Shown here one piece after another: positions 53,940-62,589 of a DNA stretch of 64,000 nt. The DNA comes from Echinicola strongylocentroti (GTDB lineage: Bacteria; Bacteroidota; Bacteroidia; Cytophagales; Cyclobacteriaceae): the NCBI RefSeq assembly GCF_003260975.1, contig NZ_CP030041.1, forward strand, positions 3,971,501 through 4,035,500, written 5' to 3'. The translations under genes and the position numbers were made by a program. The first letter of the stretch is position 1; the number at the start of each line of letters is the position of its first letter. A model generated the notes under the pieces. It made no database searches. It was given only the letters and a program-made list of their open reading frames with translations, and was not told where the DNA came from.

Positions 53940-54137
53940 CTAACCTTTTCTCCTTCTATTAAGGGCCACTGCGGTAATGATGGCAATTTCGAGCACTACA
54001 AAAGCTACGGCGAAGATGATTTGGGCTTGATCACTTTGAATACTGCCCTTGAAGAGAATGAAAAGTAAGAAAACCGCAATAGCGGCGATAAAACCGTTTT
54101 TGATGCTCATGCCCCAAAGAAACAAAAAAATGACCAT
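53940..54137 (-). CDS. Small two-helix membrane protein
   Basis: A 65-residue frame with two membrane helices (FIAAIAVFLLFILF near residue 17 and IIFAVAFVVLEIAIITAVAL near 40) and a basic end NRRRKG. An internal ATG at 54110 (MSIKNGF) gives a 56-residue version and is the more natural start. No family is recognised. It may be a real small protein, since the pattern helix-polar-helix-basic tail is coherent, but the evidence is modest. Confidence 0.5.
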   Translation of the reverse strand: MVIFLFLWGMSIKNGFIAAIAVFLLFILFKGSIQSDQAQIIFAVAFVVLEIAIITAVALNRRRKG

Positions 54138-54213
54138 GAAGTGAAGGGTTTTGCCAAATAGCCTGAGAAATCAATTTTGTACTCACAACTTGGTCGATAC
54201 CAAATAGCAAAAA

Positions 54214-54666
54214 ATGTCACTTACCAAAGAAGAAGTATATAAAGAACTACATGCATTGCTGCTAGGCAAGCAAAAAGAGATCGTAGAAAGCATTGCGCTA
54301 CTCAAGCAGTCCGCAGCTGAGGATACTAAAAGCAGTGCTGGTGACAAGTATGAAACCGGCAGGGAAATGGTCCGTCAGGAGATTGATAAGGCAGAACTTA
54401 TGTATGGCGAGTATCGTGTCCAGATGGATCAGTTGAAAAGTATCGACCCTAGGGAAAAGCACGCAAAAGTAAAATCAGGGAGCTTGGTGTTCACTGATCG
54501 TACAGTGATGCTTATTGCGATAGGGTTTGGAAAAATCGAGGTAAATGGACAAGTGGTGTTTGTGATTTCTCCCCAAGCACCACTTGCCCGGTTGATGATG
54601 GATAAAACTCCTGGGGAGTCATTGACCTTTAATGGCCTTACCCAGCAATTGGTCCAAGTTGTTTGA
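54214..54666 (+). CDS. GreA/GreB-like coiled-coil protein
   Basis: A 150-residue protein. The N-terminal half is a helical hairpin (KEEVYKELHALLLGKQKEIV ... KYETGREMVRQEIDKAELM, about 5-75) and the C-terminal half a small beta domain ending PLARLMMDKTPGESLTFNG, as in Gre transcription-cleavage factors (typical end: GE-V-Y-I). The acidic tip residues are not clear. Genes like this are often labelled 3-oxoacyl-ACP synthase, which the sequence does not support. It may bind RNA polymerase. That is inference. Confidence 0.68.
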   Translation: MSLTKEEVYKELHALLLGKQKEIVESIALLKQSAAEDTKSSAGDKYETGREMVRQEIDKAELMYGEYRVQMDQLKSIDPREKHAKVKSGSLVFTDRTVMLIAIGFGKIEVNGQVVFVISPQAPLARLMMDKTPGESLTFNGLTQQLVQVV

Positions 54667-54674
54667 TGTCCAGC

Positions 54675-55094
54675 TTATTTGCTTTGAGGAACCAAGGTCA
54701 TCAATTCAGATGCTCCGTCCAGTAAAGTGAGTTTGTCTTTGCCCACTTTGAAGTTGGAGACATTTTTAAGTGCGTCTATAAACTGGTTTTCACCATTTCC
54801 AGGACAGGCTTTTTTGGTCATGGCTCCTGGGTTTAAATTAATGTCGGTGCCGTTGAGTTCGTAGCCACCGCTAAATGAGTTGCAACCTGTGGAACCGCTG
54901 AGTTTACCATCATCGGTAAATCCCAAAGAGGGCAGTCCGCCGCTGAACATGTCCAAGCCTCCTCCCATCAAAGAAGAAAGAACCCAATTGTTTCCTGTTA
55001 GCATTTGTAGTGGGTTAAGGTTAGAAACGGAGCTGCAAGAACTAAACCCTAAGAATAGGAAAAGCAGCAGGGTGGATAATTTTAACTGTTTCAT
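54675..55094 (-). CDS. META domain lipoprotein
   Basis: A 139-residue protein with a lipoprotein signal (LFLGFSSCSS, lipobox Cys near residue 20) and a META/HslJ-like domain. WVLSSLMGGG near 37, STGCNSFSGGYELNG near 68 and the MTKKACPGNGENQFIDAL segment near 92 fit the family, which keeps a Cys pair. META proteins are linked to envelope or heat stress and have no defined activity. It faces the GreA-like gene convergently, 8 bp apart. Confidence 0.8.
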   Translation of the reverse strand: MKQLKLSTLLLFLFLGFSSCSSVSNLNPLQMLTGNNWVLSSLMGGGLDMFSGGLPSLGFTDDGKLSGSTGCNSFSGGYELNGTDINLNPGAMTKKACPGNGENQFIDALKNVSNFKVGKDKLTLLDGASELMTLVPQSK

Positions 55095-55356
55095 AGAAAA
55101 ATAATTAAAAGAGTTGACGATTTATTATTCTGTCGAAAAGTTAAAAAAATAAGAGGACTTTCTTTCGGTTATTTGGTATTAATTTCTAGAATAATTGTAA
55201 AATTTAAATAAACGGTGTCTTCGAAACTGGTTTTTGTACCCAAGAAAGTACTGTTGGAGAGTGGGAAGATTGGGTGAAGCTCTGTGGTGACGGTAGTGTT
55301 GTTTTGTTAAAGTTTTAATAAATGAAACTTTATATTGAGGATTTGTTAACGAAAAA

Positions 55357-55388
55357 TTTGGCATAATAGAAATTTGTGATTAAGATTG
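55357..55388 (+). promoter_or_regulatory. Promoter of the threonine operon
   Basis: TTTG (55357-55360), 20 bp spacer and TAAGATTG (55381-55388; one mismatch to TAnnTTTG) form a Bacteroidota promoter. The start would be near 55394, 11 nt before the leader ATG. The gap before it (55095-55356) is AT-rich and shows no gene. Confidence 0.6.
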
Positions 55389-55404
55389 TCCCATCAATAA
55401 GCAA

Positions 55405-55530
55405 ATGATGTTTAGCCCAGTCAAAAACCATATCGCCATCGAACGCTCTCTAACTACTGAGCCAGTGGACTGCGCCACTTTTTTTACCATCATTACTACC
55501 ACTACTTTTACCACGACCATTACGGGGTAA
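55405..55530 (+). CDS. thrL: Threonine operon leader peptide
   Basis: A 41-codon frame starting at ATG 55405 (or the adjacent ATG 55408) and ending TAA at 55528-55530. It contains 12 Thr and 5 Ile. The final 17 residues begin TFFTIITTTTF and include ten Thr. This composition matches attenuation leader peptides such as E. coli ThrL (which also mixes Thr and Ile). It lies between the predicted start of transcription and thrA, 93 bp upstream of its ATG. The role is inferred: ribosome stalling at Thr/Ile codons when charged tRNA is low. It is a functional analogue by position and composition, without proof of common descent. Confidence 0.85.
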   Translation: MMFSPVKNHIAIERSLTTEPVDCATFFTIITTTTFTTTITG

Positions 55531-55582
55531 TCCCGTGTGTATCTATTATATTGCCGCTAATTCTGGTTCACTTTCAGTGAAC
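55464..55582 (+). promoter_or_regulatory. Leader RNA hairpins of the thr operon
   Basis: Three stems are seen: AGTGG/CCACT then seven T (55464-55485), inside the leader coding sequence just before the Thr run and terminator-like; ACGGG/CCCGT (55522-55536), across the leader stop codon; and GTTCACT/AGTGAAC (55566-55582), a strong 7-bp hairpin without a T run. A standard terminator directly before thrA was not found, so the exact attenuation switch remains open. Confidence 0.5.
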
Positions 55583-55623
55583 ATTAAAATCCGTTAACAA
55601 GCCATATAAAAATATTCATTTTC

Positions 55624-58071
55624 ATGAAAATCATAAAATTCGGAGGATCATCCATCGCAAATTATGAAAACATCCAAAAGGTATTTTCCATAATTGAGGA
55701 GAAATCGGGAAAGGAAGAGTTTGCGCTGGTGTTTTCTGCCTTTGGTGGAGTCACTGAACAATTGCTCCAGTGTGCCAATATCGCACAGCAAAGTGAGGAA
55801 AGCTACCATACTATTCTTCAGGAGCTGGAGAAAAAACACTTGGAAATCGCTAGACAACTGGTGCCTGTGCAGCAGCAGTCCACAGCCCTGACCTTTGTCA
55901 AAGTACGGTTCAATGAGCTGGGAGACCTGTTCCATGGAATATACCTGATCAAAGAATGTTCTAACCGAACGCTGGATTATGTGCTCAGCTTTGGAGAGCG
56001 ATTGTCCAATTTTATCTTGGCCAACGGTCTTCAGGCCAAAGGGATCACGGCCAACTACCTAGATGCCCGCGACCTTGTCAAGACCGATGACCGGTTTGGG
56101 CATGCCAAGGTGAATTTTAAAACCTCCAATAAACTGATCCAGGATTATTTTGAAAAACACGATGGGATCAAGGTAATCACCGGTTTTATTGGGTCCACGG
56201 ACAAGGGCGAAACCACCACTGTCGGCAGAAGTGGATCGGACTATACAGCCTCTATTTTTGCGGCAGCGCTGGGAGCGGAGCAGGTAGAGATATGGACAGA
56301 TGTTTCTGGTGTGATGACAGCAGACCCTCGGCTAGTGTATACTGCTTTTACGATTCCTCAGCTTAGCTATAACGAAGCCATGGAGCTTTCCCATTTTGGG
56401 GCAAAAGTGGTCTTTCCGGCCACCATGCAGCCAGCCATGAAGGAGGATATTCCGATATACATTAAGAATACTTTCAAGCCTGAGGAAGAAGGCACGCGAA
56501 TCAGCAAGGAGTCAGGGGAAGGAAAAATCATCAAGGGGATTTCTTCAATGGACAATATCTCGATACTGAACGTCCAAGGGCCGGGTTTGGTAGAGGTCGT
56601 TGGAGTCAGCCAACGTTTCTTTGGTACCTTGGCCAGCAATGGCATCAATATCATCTTGATCAGCCAAGCTTCTTCGGAGCACAGTATTTGTGTGGCGATC
56701 GCTTCCAAGGATGCCAGTCGAGCCAAATCCGTGATCGAAGAGGAGTTCAGGTACGAAATCCAAAGCGGTGAGATGTCTGAGATCGAGGTAGTTCCTGAAA
56801 TGGCAGTCATCGCCGTCGTAGGCGAAAACATGCAGCATAACCCAGGGGCCAGTGGACGGATGTTCCAAGCTTTGGGTAGGAATAACGTCAATGTGGTGGC
56901 AATTGCCCAAGGGAGTTCTGAGCTGAATATCTCGGCAGTAATCACCCAAGCAGACTTGCAAAAAGCACTGAATGCACTGCACGAGGCGTTTTTCTTGTCT
57001 GATTATAAAGTGCTTCACGTATTCTTGGTAGGAGTGGGCCTCATCGGCAAAGCCCTGACCAAGATGATCAACAACCAGCTTAAAAACCTCCAAGAGGATA
57101 ATATGCTGGACATCCAGGTTCACGGAATGGCCAATTCCCGCTATATGAAGTTTCACGAGGATGGTTTTGACCTTGCCACGGTAGGGGCACCGGACGAAAA
57201 TGACGAGCCGATGGACATGGATAAGTTTATTGGCACCATGACGGAGATGAACTTCTCCAATTCCGTATTTGTGGATTGCACGGCCAGTCAGGATGTGGCG
57301 GATATTTACGAGCAAATCCTCGATTCCAAAGTAGGCATCGTGACACCCAATAAGAAAGCCAATTCGGGTCCATTGGATACCTATAAGCAACTCAAGAAAT
57401 TGGCTGGCCAACGTGGCGTAAGGTTTTTCTATGAGACCAACGTGGCCGCTGGTTTGCCAGTAATCAACACCCTGCAGGACTTGATGCTGAGCGGAGACCA
57501 TGTGCACCGCATCGAGGCAGTCCTCAGCGGGTCGATGAACTATATTTTCAGCGAACTGGAAAATGGCATGCCATTCAGTGAAGTAGTGGCCCAGGCCAAA
57601 GAAAAAGGCTATACCGAGCCAGATCCCAGAGATGACCTGAGCGGTATGGATGTGGCGCGCAAAATCCTGATCCTTGGCCGTGAAGCCGGTCAGGACTTGC
57701 ACTTCGATGATGTGGAGATCCAGAGTATGGTGCCGAAGGATTGCGAAGATGCGGCTTCCGTTCCGGAGTTTTTCGAAAAGTTGCAAAAGCATGACGGTCA
57801 TTTCCAGCAGCTCTTGGACGAAGCAAAAGCAAAAGGAGAGAAGCTCCGTTTTATGGCGACCTTAGAGAATGGAAAAGCGAAGGTAGGGTTAAATTCCCTG
57901 GATAGCGAGCATCCATTCTATACCCTTAAGGGCAGTGATAATATGATCTTGTTTACCACCGAGCGTTATAACGACTTCCCTATGATCGTAAGAGGTCCTG
58001 GGGCAGGTGCAGACGTGACGGCGGCTGGGGTGTTTGCCGATATTATCAGGCTAGGAAATTATTCAAGATGA
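55624..58071 (+). CDS. thrA: Bifunctional aspartate kinase / homoserine dehydrogenase I
   Basis: An 815-residue enzyme catalysing the first and third steps of the aspartate pathway. The kinase part (1 to about 290) starts MKIIKFGGSSIANYENI and contains VGRSGSDYTASIFAAALGAE near 199. Two ACT regulatory domains follow (about 315-460). The dehydrogenase part begins near 466 with FLVGVGLIGKAL and has the TPNKKANSG and EPDPRDDLSGMDVARK motifs. Length is like E. coli ThrA (about 820). It is first in the thrABC operon, after the Thr-rich leader; its last codon overlaps the thrB start by 4 bp. Confidence 0.97.
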   Translation: MKIIKFGGSSIANYENIQKVFSIIEEKSGKEEFALVFSAFGGVTEQLLQCANIAQQSEESYHTILQELEKKHLEIARQLVPVQQQSTALTFVKVRFNELGDLFHGIYLIKECSNRTLDYVLSFGERLSNFILANGLQAKGITANYLDARDLVKTDDRFGHAKVNFKTSNKLIQDYFEKHDGIKVITGFIGSTDKGETTTVGRSGSDYTASIFAAALGAEQVEIWTDVSGVMTADPRLVYTAFTIPQLSYNEAMELSHFGAKVVFPATMQPAMKEDIPIYIKNTFKPEEEGTRISKESGEGKIIKGISSMDNISILNVQGPGLVEVVGVSQRFFGTLASNGINIILISQASSEHSICVAIASKDASRAKSVIEEEFRYEIQSGEMSEIEVVPEMAVIAVVGENMQHNPGASGRMFQALGRNNVNVVAIAQGSSELNISAVITQADLQKALNALHEAFFLSDYKVLHVFLVGVGLIGKALTKMINNQLKNLQEDNMLDIQVHGMANSRYMKFHEDGFDLATVGAPDENDEPMDMDKFIGTMTEMNFSNSVFVDCTASQDVADIYEQILDSKVGIVTPNKKANSGPLDTYKQLKKLAGQRGVRFFYETNVAAGLPVINTLQDLMLSGDHVHRIEAVLSGSMNYIFSELENGMPFSEVVAQAKEKGYTEPDPRDDLSGMDVARKILILGREAGQDLHFDDVEIQSMVPKDCEDAASVPEFFEKLQKHDGHFQQLLDEAKAKGEKLRFMATLENGKAKVGLNSLDSEHPFYTLKGSDNMILFTTERYNDFPMIVRGPGAGADVTAAGVFADIIRLGNYSR

Positions 58072-59003
58072 AAAAAGTAACTGCTTTTGCCCCCGCCACT
58101 GTGGCGAATGTCTCTTGTGGGTTTGATATTTTGGGCTTTGCTGTAGAGGAAATGGGGGACAAGGTCACCGTTTCCTTGGCAGATGAGCCTGGAGTGCGTG
58201 TCGTTAGGATAGAAGGTGATGCCGGAAGGTTGCCGTTTGATGTAGACAAAAATACTTGCGGGGTGGCCTTAAAGGCTTTTTTGGCGGCCATAGATTATAA
58301 AGGCGGACTGGAAGTGGAGCTGTACAAAGGCCTGCCGCTTGGTAGCGGCATGGGATCCAGCGCCGCCAGTTCTGTCGCCGCATTGGAGGCTGCCAATCAA
58401 TTACTTGGTAATCCACTGGAAAAAAAGGCTTTGCTGCCCTTTGCCATGAAGGCAGAAGGCGTAGCCTGCGGTGCCGAGCATGCCGACAATGTGGCTCCTT
58501 CGCTGCTGGGGGGATTTGTGCTGATCAGGAGTTATCATCCCTTGGATGTGACCAAGCTCCATGTCCCAAAAGGTCTTTATTGCACTTTGGTGCATCCACA
58601 TTTGGAGTTGAATACGGCAGATTCCAGGAGTGTCCTGCGACAGCAGGTGCCGCTTAAGGACGCTATTATCCAATCGGGGAATATCGCTGGATTGGTTGCT
58701 GGACTTTATCAAGAAGATATGGGCTTGATCAGCAGGTCACTACAAGATGTGATCGCTGAGCCTTCCAGGTCTGTTTTGATCCCTTGTTTTGATGAGATCA
58801 AAGCGGCCATAAAGGAAATAGGAGCCTTGGGTGCAGGGATTTCAGGTTCCGGCCCTACGACATTTATCCTTGCCCCTAGCAGGGAAATTGCCGAAAAGGC
58901 CAGTGAGATTTGCCAAGAAGTTTTTGATAAGATAGGACTGGAAGTAGACCTGTATGTTTCAGCTGTAAACACCAAGGGAACCTACGTCATCAATAAAGCA
59001 TAA
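58068..59003 (+). CDS. thrB: Homoserine kinase
   Basis: A 311-residue GHMP-family kinase that phosphorylates homoserine with ATP. The phosphate-binding loop LPLGSGMGSSAASSVAAL is near residue 89; the start MKKVTAFAPATVANVSCGFD is the family's usual opening, and GAGISGSGPTTFIL near 257 is the third GHMP motif. The ATG overlaps the thrA stop (ATGA at 58068-58071), so translation is coupled. Confidence 0.96.
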   Translation: MKKVTAFAPATVANVSCGFDILGFAVEEMGDKVTVSLADEPGVRVVRIEGDAGRLPFDVDKNTCGVALKAFLAAIDYKGGLEVELYKGLPLGSGMGSSAASSVAALEAANQLLGNPLEKKALLPFAMKAEGVACGAEHADNVAPSLLGGFVLIRSYHPLDVTKLHVPKGLYCTLVHPHLELNTADSRSVLRQQVPLKDAIIQSGNIAGLVAGLYQEDMGLISRSLQDVIAEPSRSVLIPCFDEIKAAIKEIGALGAGISGSGPTTFILAPSREIAEKASEICQEVFDKIGLEVDLYVSAVNTKGTYVINKA

Positions 59004-59004
59004 T

Positions 59005-60297
59005 ATGAAATTCTACAGTACAAATAATAAAAGCCATAAGGTTTCCCTGAAAGAAGCCGTCATCAAAGGCCTGGCGCCTGATCAAGGGTTATATATGCCA
59101 GAGCGGATTCCACGGTTGTCAGCTGATTTTATCGATCAGTTGCCGGAGCTTACCTTTCAGGAGATCGGGTATGAGGTGATAGGAGCCTTGTATGGTGAAG
59201 ACCTTAGCAGTGAAGATATCAAGGAGCTGGTCGACCACACTTTGGCATTTGATGCTCCTTTGGTAGAGGTAGAAGATGGCGTGTATACATTGGAGCTGTT
59301 TCATGGGCCTACCTTGGCATTTAAGGATTTTGGGGCGCGTTTTTGTTCCAAATTGATGAGCCTTTTGGTAAGTGATGAGAAGGTGAGGGTTTTGGTAGCG
59401 ACTTCAGGTGACACCGGAAGTGCCGTGGCCAATGGCTTTTACAAAGTGCCGAATGTAGAGGTGATTATTTTGTACCCTTCGGGCAAAGTAAGTACACTTC
59501 AGGAGAAACAGTTTACCACCTTGGGAGAGAATATCACTGCCCTTGAAGTAGATGGGGTGTTTGATGATTGCCAGCAAATGGTCAAACAGGCCTTTCTGGA
59601 CAAGGACCTGAATGAAAAAATGCTGCTGACATCAGCCAATTCCATTAATATAGCCCGATGGATCCCTCAGTGCCTTTATTATTTCTATGCATATAGCAGA
59701 TTGCCAAAGGGGGATCGTAAGGTGGTTTTTTCGGTGCCAAGTGGGAATTTTGGAAACATCGCAGCAGGAATGCTTGCTGAGCGAATGGGCTTGCCGATCG
59801 ATAATTTCGTGGCAGCCACCAATGTCAATAAAATCGTTCCGGACTTTCTTAAAGGTGTTCCATTCCGGCCAAGACCATCCTTACAGACCATCAGTAACAG
59901 CATGGATGTGGGCAACCCGAGTAACTTTTACCGCTTGCTGGATCTCTATGGTGAGGAGTCTACGCTTAAAGAACGAGTGAAGGGCTACTTTTTTGATGAT
60001 GCCACTACCAGAGAGGCCATGGCTGAGGTAAAGGCCGCAACGGGTTATGTAATGGACCCGCATGGTGCTGTGGCTTATTTGGGCCTGAAGGCATTTATGG
60101 AAGAGCAGCCTGATATTACCGGCGTGTTTTTGGAGACAGCCCACCCGGGTAAGTTTGGGGACGTCGTGGAAGCTGTCCATCAAGAGAAAGTAGAATTGCC
60201 AGATCGGTTGGCAGCTTTCCTAAACGGCAAGAAAAAGACCGAGCTAATGGGCAATGATTACGGGGAATTTAAAGCGTACTTGCTGTCAAAAAAATGA
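59005..60297 (+). CDS. thrC: Threonine synthase
   Basis: A 430-residue PLP enzyme converting O-phosphohomoserine to threonine. The N-terminus MKFYSTNNKSHKVSLKEAVI is typical of the ThrC class with the extended N-terminal domain, the PLP lysine lies in LAFKDFGARF near residue 105, and ATSGDTGSAVANGFY near 132 holds the phosphate-binding loop. It follows thrB by one base, giving the order thrA-thrB-thrC with tight coupling. No clear terminator follows. Confidence 0.96.
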   Translation: MKFYSTNNKSHKVSLKEAVIKGLAPDQGLYMPERIPRLSADFIDQLPELTFQEIGYEVIGALYGEDLSSEDIKELVDHTLAFDAPLVEVEDGVYTLELFHGPTLAFKDFGARFCSKLMSLLVSDEKVRVLVATSGDTGSAVANGFYKVPNVEVIILYPSGKVSTLQEKQFTTLGENITALEVDGVFDDCQQMVKQAFLDKDLNEKMLLTSANSINIARWIPQCLYYFYAYSRLPKGDRKVVFSVPSGNFGNIAAGMLAERMGLPIDNFVAATNVNKIVPDFLKGVPFRPRPSLQTISNSMDVGNPSNFYRLLDLYGEESTLKERVKGYFFDDATTREAMAEVKAATGYVMDPHGAVAYLGLKAFMEEQPDITGVFLETAHPGKFGDVVEAVHQEKVELPDRLAAFLNGKKKTELMGNDYGEFKAYLLSKK

Positions 60298-60351
60298 GGT
60301 GACTACTCCTGTCACATGATTAATCCTCCTTACTCTTTTGCTACTTTGGGG

Positions 60352-60529
60352 GTTAAACCCGGAATATGCATTAGCCAATCTATTGCGACCTGAAATTGCT
60401 TTAAAATCAGCCGCTTTGCTTTAGTTTTCGGTGTAACCGTAGCGGTGCTACGCTAATGCCTCCAAACTAACTGATTTTCTTGCAATTTCAGCTCTCACTA
60501 CGATTCCTAACGCATAATCCGGGTTAAAC
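60352..60529. repeat. 178-bp palindromic element after thrC
   Basis: The two arms are inverted, imperfect copies over almost the whole length. GTTAAACCCGGAATATGC (from 60352) faces GCATAATCCGGGTTAAAC (to 60529), CTGAAATTGC faces GCAATTTCAG, and AAAATCAG faces CTGATTTT. The centre contains ACCGTAGCGGTGCTACG. One isolated end of the same family is at 13358-13377. No protein is encoded. The following stretch to 61052 holds only the family 2 copy at 60709-60796 and no gene. Confidence 0.65.
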
Positions 60530-60708
60530 ACTAGGGTAAACGCATAAAAAAATGTTCCTGTTTGCATTTATATCTGCCGTTCCTATGGAACTTACCCTTT
60601 TGTGCGTAACCATTTTTGGTGCAGGTTGTCACCTGCACCTTCTGTATTGCCCTCCGCCAAAGGCGGATTGGACAGGATGCTCAGTTGCTAATCCATAAAA
60701 TTCTATAA

Positions 60709-60796
60709 ATCTCAGTTCGATTATAAAACCGCCATACATGAGCAGGCAGATTCGCTATGACGTTTTTAATACTAAAAATAAGTCGAGCTCAGGTTT
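60709..60796. repeat. Inverted-repeat element, family 2 (short copy)
   Basis: Ends AATCTCAGTTCGATTATAAA (from 60709) and AAATAAGTCGAGCTCAGGTT (to 60796) match those of 6272-6462 almost exactly, but the core is only about 45 bp and differs. Same ends with different cores argue that the ends are what is conserved, as expected for a mobile element or a processing/recognition site. Confidence 0.6.
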
Positions 60797-61052
60797 TCAA
60801 TATACTAAATGCATTTGCCTTGTGTAAAATACCAAGTAGCGAAAGCATGTTTTATCGTTCCAAGAATCACTTTAGTGCGTTTACTGCCCTGCCTCTTGAT
60901 AAGGTGTGATAAGGGCCGACCTGTTTTTAAAGCGGATAGTTATTGGTTGGGAGTGAATGAAGTCCATTCTTTTATTGATTCCAGTAGAGTCGAACAGAAT
61001 GTGCCCTTTGGGGGTTATTGGCCCAAGCCTTTCCAGTAGAATAGCTTTGTTT

Positions 61053-62234
61053 TCATTCCAAGGAAAACGTTTTGTAGTAAAGAATATCTTCGTTAGTCAA
61101 ATCAACGTAGGCAATGTTCAGCCCTTTTTCATTGACAAAACAACGGTCCAAATAAGTTCCTGCCGCGGTCTGTTCCAATCTCATTTCGGCTATTTTCTCA
61201 AACGAACTGTCAAATGCCATTACGACCATATTTCTTGGTTTGTATAATGGATCACGCAAATACATGTCGATACCGTTTGGGTCGGGCTCTAGAGCAACCC
61301 TATAATATACATTTCTAAATGAGTCATACAGAACAGAACCAAATACGTATTGTTTATTGTAGAATTCAAAATAGGCTGTTTCATTATTTCTGTATGATGC
61401 TGGTAGTGGTTTTATGTCACTGAATTTTTCTGGCGTGGCTAAAAATTTCTTCATCTTATTGAGTTGATTATCAGTTATATATAAATGTTTGTCACTGGCA
61501 TAGCTTAGGATAAATTGTTCCCTCTTCGTGTCAAAGTCAGCAAATAGACCATCGTGCATGGTCCCCCAACCTTTGCCTTTCATCCTATCTGGATAGCCAA
61601 TTAATCTGGATACCTTGCCGGAGGGCAAGTCCACAGAAACAATCATACAATCAGCATCAAAGTATTCGGGGAAGTCTGAGTTTTTATCTGGTGATCCGGT
61701 TAAGTAGATTGTGTTTCCTGTTTTTTGAAAAATTCGGTTGTGATTAAAAACGGGGAGGAAGCTGTTGTCGGACTGTGCGATGCCGGAGATGGGGTCTAGT
61801 TTTATTTCAGGATCCAGAAACTGGTAAGTTGCTGATTTATTGAATTTCGAATCCACCAAATAGGTCTGGTACAGGTACCTTTTGTTGAGAAAAATGCTGT
61901 CTTCATTGTAGATGTGGAAATCATATATCCCACGATAGGAGTCGGGGCCTTCCTGCGAATAGCTCAGGGTTTCCAATAGGCTTCCATCTTCAAGGCCATA
62001 TATCTTGATCTCTCCTTTTTTTCGGACATGGAAGGCCATTGCCTGATGGCCTTTCCAGCTCGGTAGGTATTGGGTGTATTCCTCCACCGGTGAGGTGTAT
62101 TCGTCCAAGTGGATGGCGTATTCGTTTGTTCTTTTGAATCCATTTGGGACAGTAGTGTTGCTGGGGTCATTACAGGAGGATAATGATATGGATAGATAAA
62201 AAATACAGTTTAAAAATAGCGTAGTTCTATACAT
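61053..62234 (-). CDS. DUF4221-like propeller lipoprotein
   Basis: A 393-residue lipoprotein (YLSISLSSCNDPS; lipobox Cys near residue 21) with a beta-rich body: HQAMAFHVRKKGEIKIYGLE near 66, YSQEGPDSYRGIYDFHIYNE near 95 and EYFDADCMIVSVDLPSGKVS near 190. It fits DUF4221 and resembles the protein at 4915-6054 in length, lipobox and the EGPxxxR/G turn. Its ATG is only 25 bp from the end of mobile repeat copy D, so the repeat must carry or replace part of its promoter. Function is unknown. Confidence 0.78.
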   Translation of the reverse strand: MYRTTLFLNCIFYLSISLSSCNDPSNTTVPNGFKRTNEYAIHLDEYTSPVEEYTQYLPSWKGHQAMAFHVRKKGEIKIYGLEDGSLLETLSYSQEGPDSYRGIYDFHIYNEDSIFLNKRYLYQTYLVDSKFNKSATYQFLDPEIKLDPISGIAQSDNSFLPVFNHNRIFQKTGNTIYLTGSPDKNSDFPEYFDADCMIVSVDLPSGKVSRLIGYPDRMKGKGWGTMHDGLFADFDTKREQFILSYASDKHLYITDNQLNKMKKFLATPEKFSDIKPLPASYRNNETAYFEFYNKQYVFGSVLYDSFRNVYYRVALEPDPNGIDMYLRDPLYKPRNMVVMAFDSSFEKIAEMRLEQTAAGTYLDRCFVNEKGLNIAYVDLTNEDILYYKTFSLE

Positions 62235-62249
62235 GATTTCAATGGGGTA

Positions 62250-62419
62250 AACCCGATTTTTGATTATACGCTTTCTTGCCAGTAGTTTTTATTTCTCGCG
62301 GAATGCACAGAAAACCCAGAATGAAACAACGCTTTTCTGAGATTTCCGTGGTTTCTGTGAGGACCTATTTCATATCTCTGTGAATACTGGTATCATTGCG
62401 GATATACATAACCCGATTT
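62250..62419 (-). repeat. Mobile repeat family 1, copy D with 10-bp flanking direct repeats
   Basis: A reversed copy with core 62260-62409, from TTGATTATACGCTTTC to CATTGCGGATATACAT, flanked by AACCCGATTT at 62250-62259 and 62410-62419. It lies 25 bp upstream of the DUF4221-like gene and has its GCGTATAATC end toward it. The following spacer (62420-62589) shows nothing else. Confidence 0.82.
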
Positions 62420-62589
62420 ATGCAATAGCCATAAACCAGATTGAATATAATAAAAGGTAGGATAATACCATCTACTTCGGAAAGTTTTATTTCATAAAAA
62501 ATTTCATCCTATCGTGTCCTATGTTTCTATGTTGTCCAATAAGTTAGCTGTTTTCGGTTACTTGTTTTTCGATCTTTAGGAAGCGGGTG

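Noticed and set aside
55179..55364. 61-codon minus-strand frame before the thr promoter
   Set aside because: AT-rich, no recognisable pattern, and it overlaps the promoter of the thr operon.
56545..57801. 418-codon minus-strand frame inside thrA
   Set aside because: It lies fully antisense to a well-conserved enzyme gene and has no recognisable domain; it follows from codon bias of thrA.
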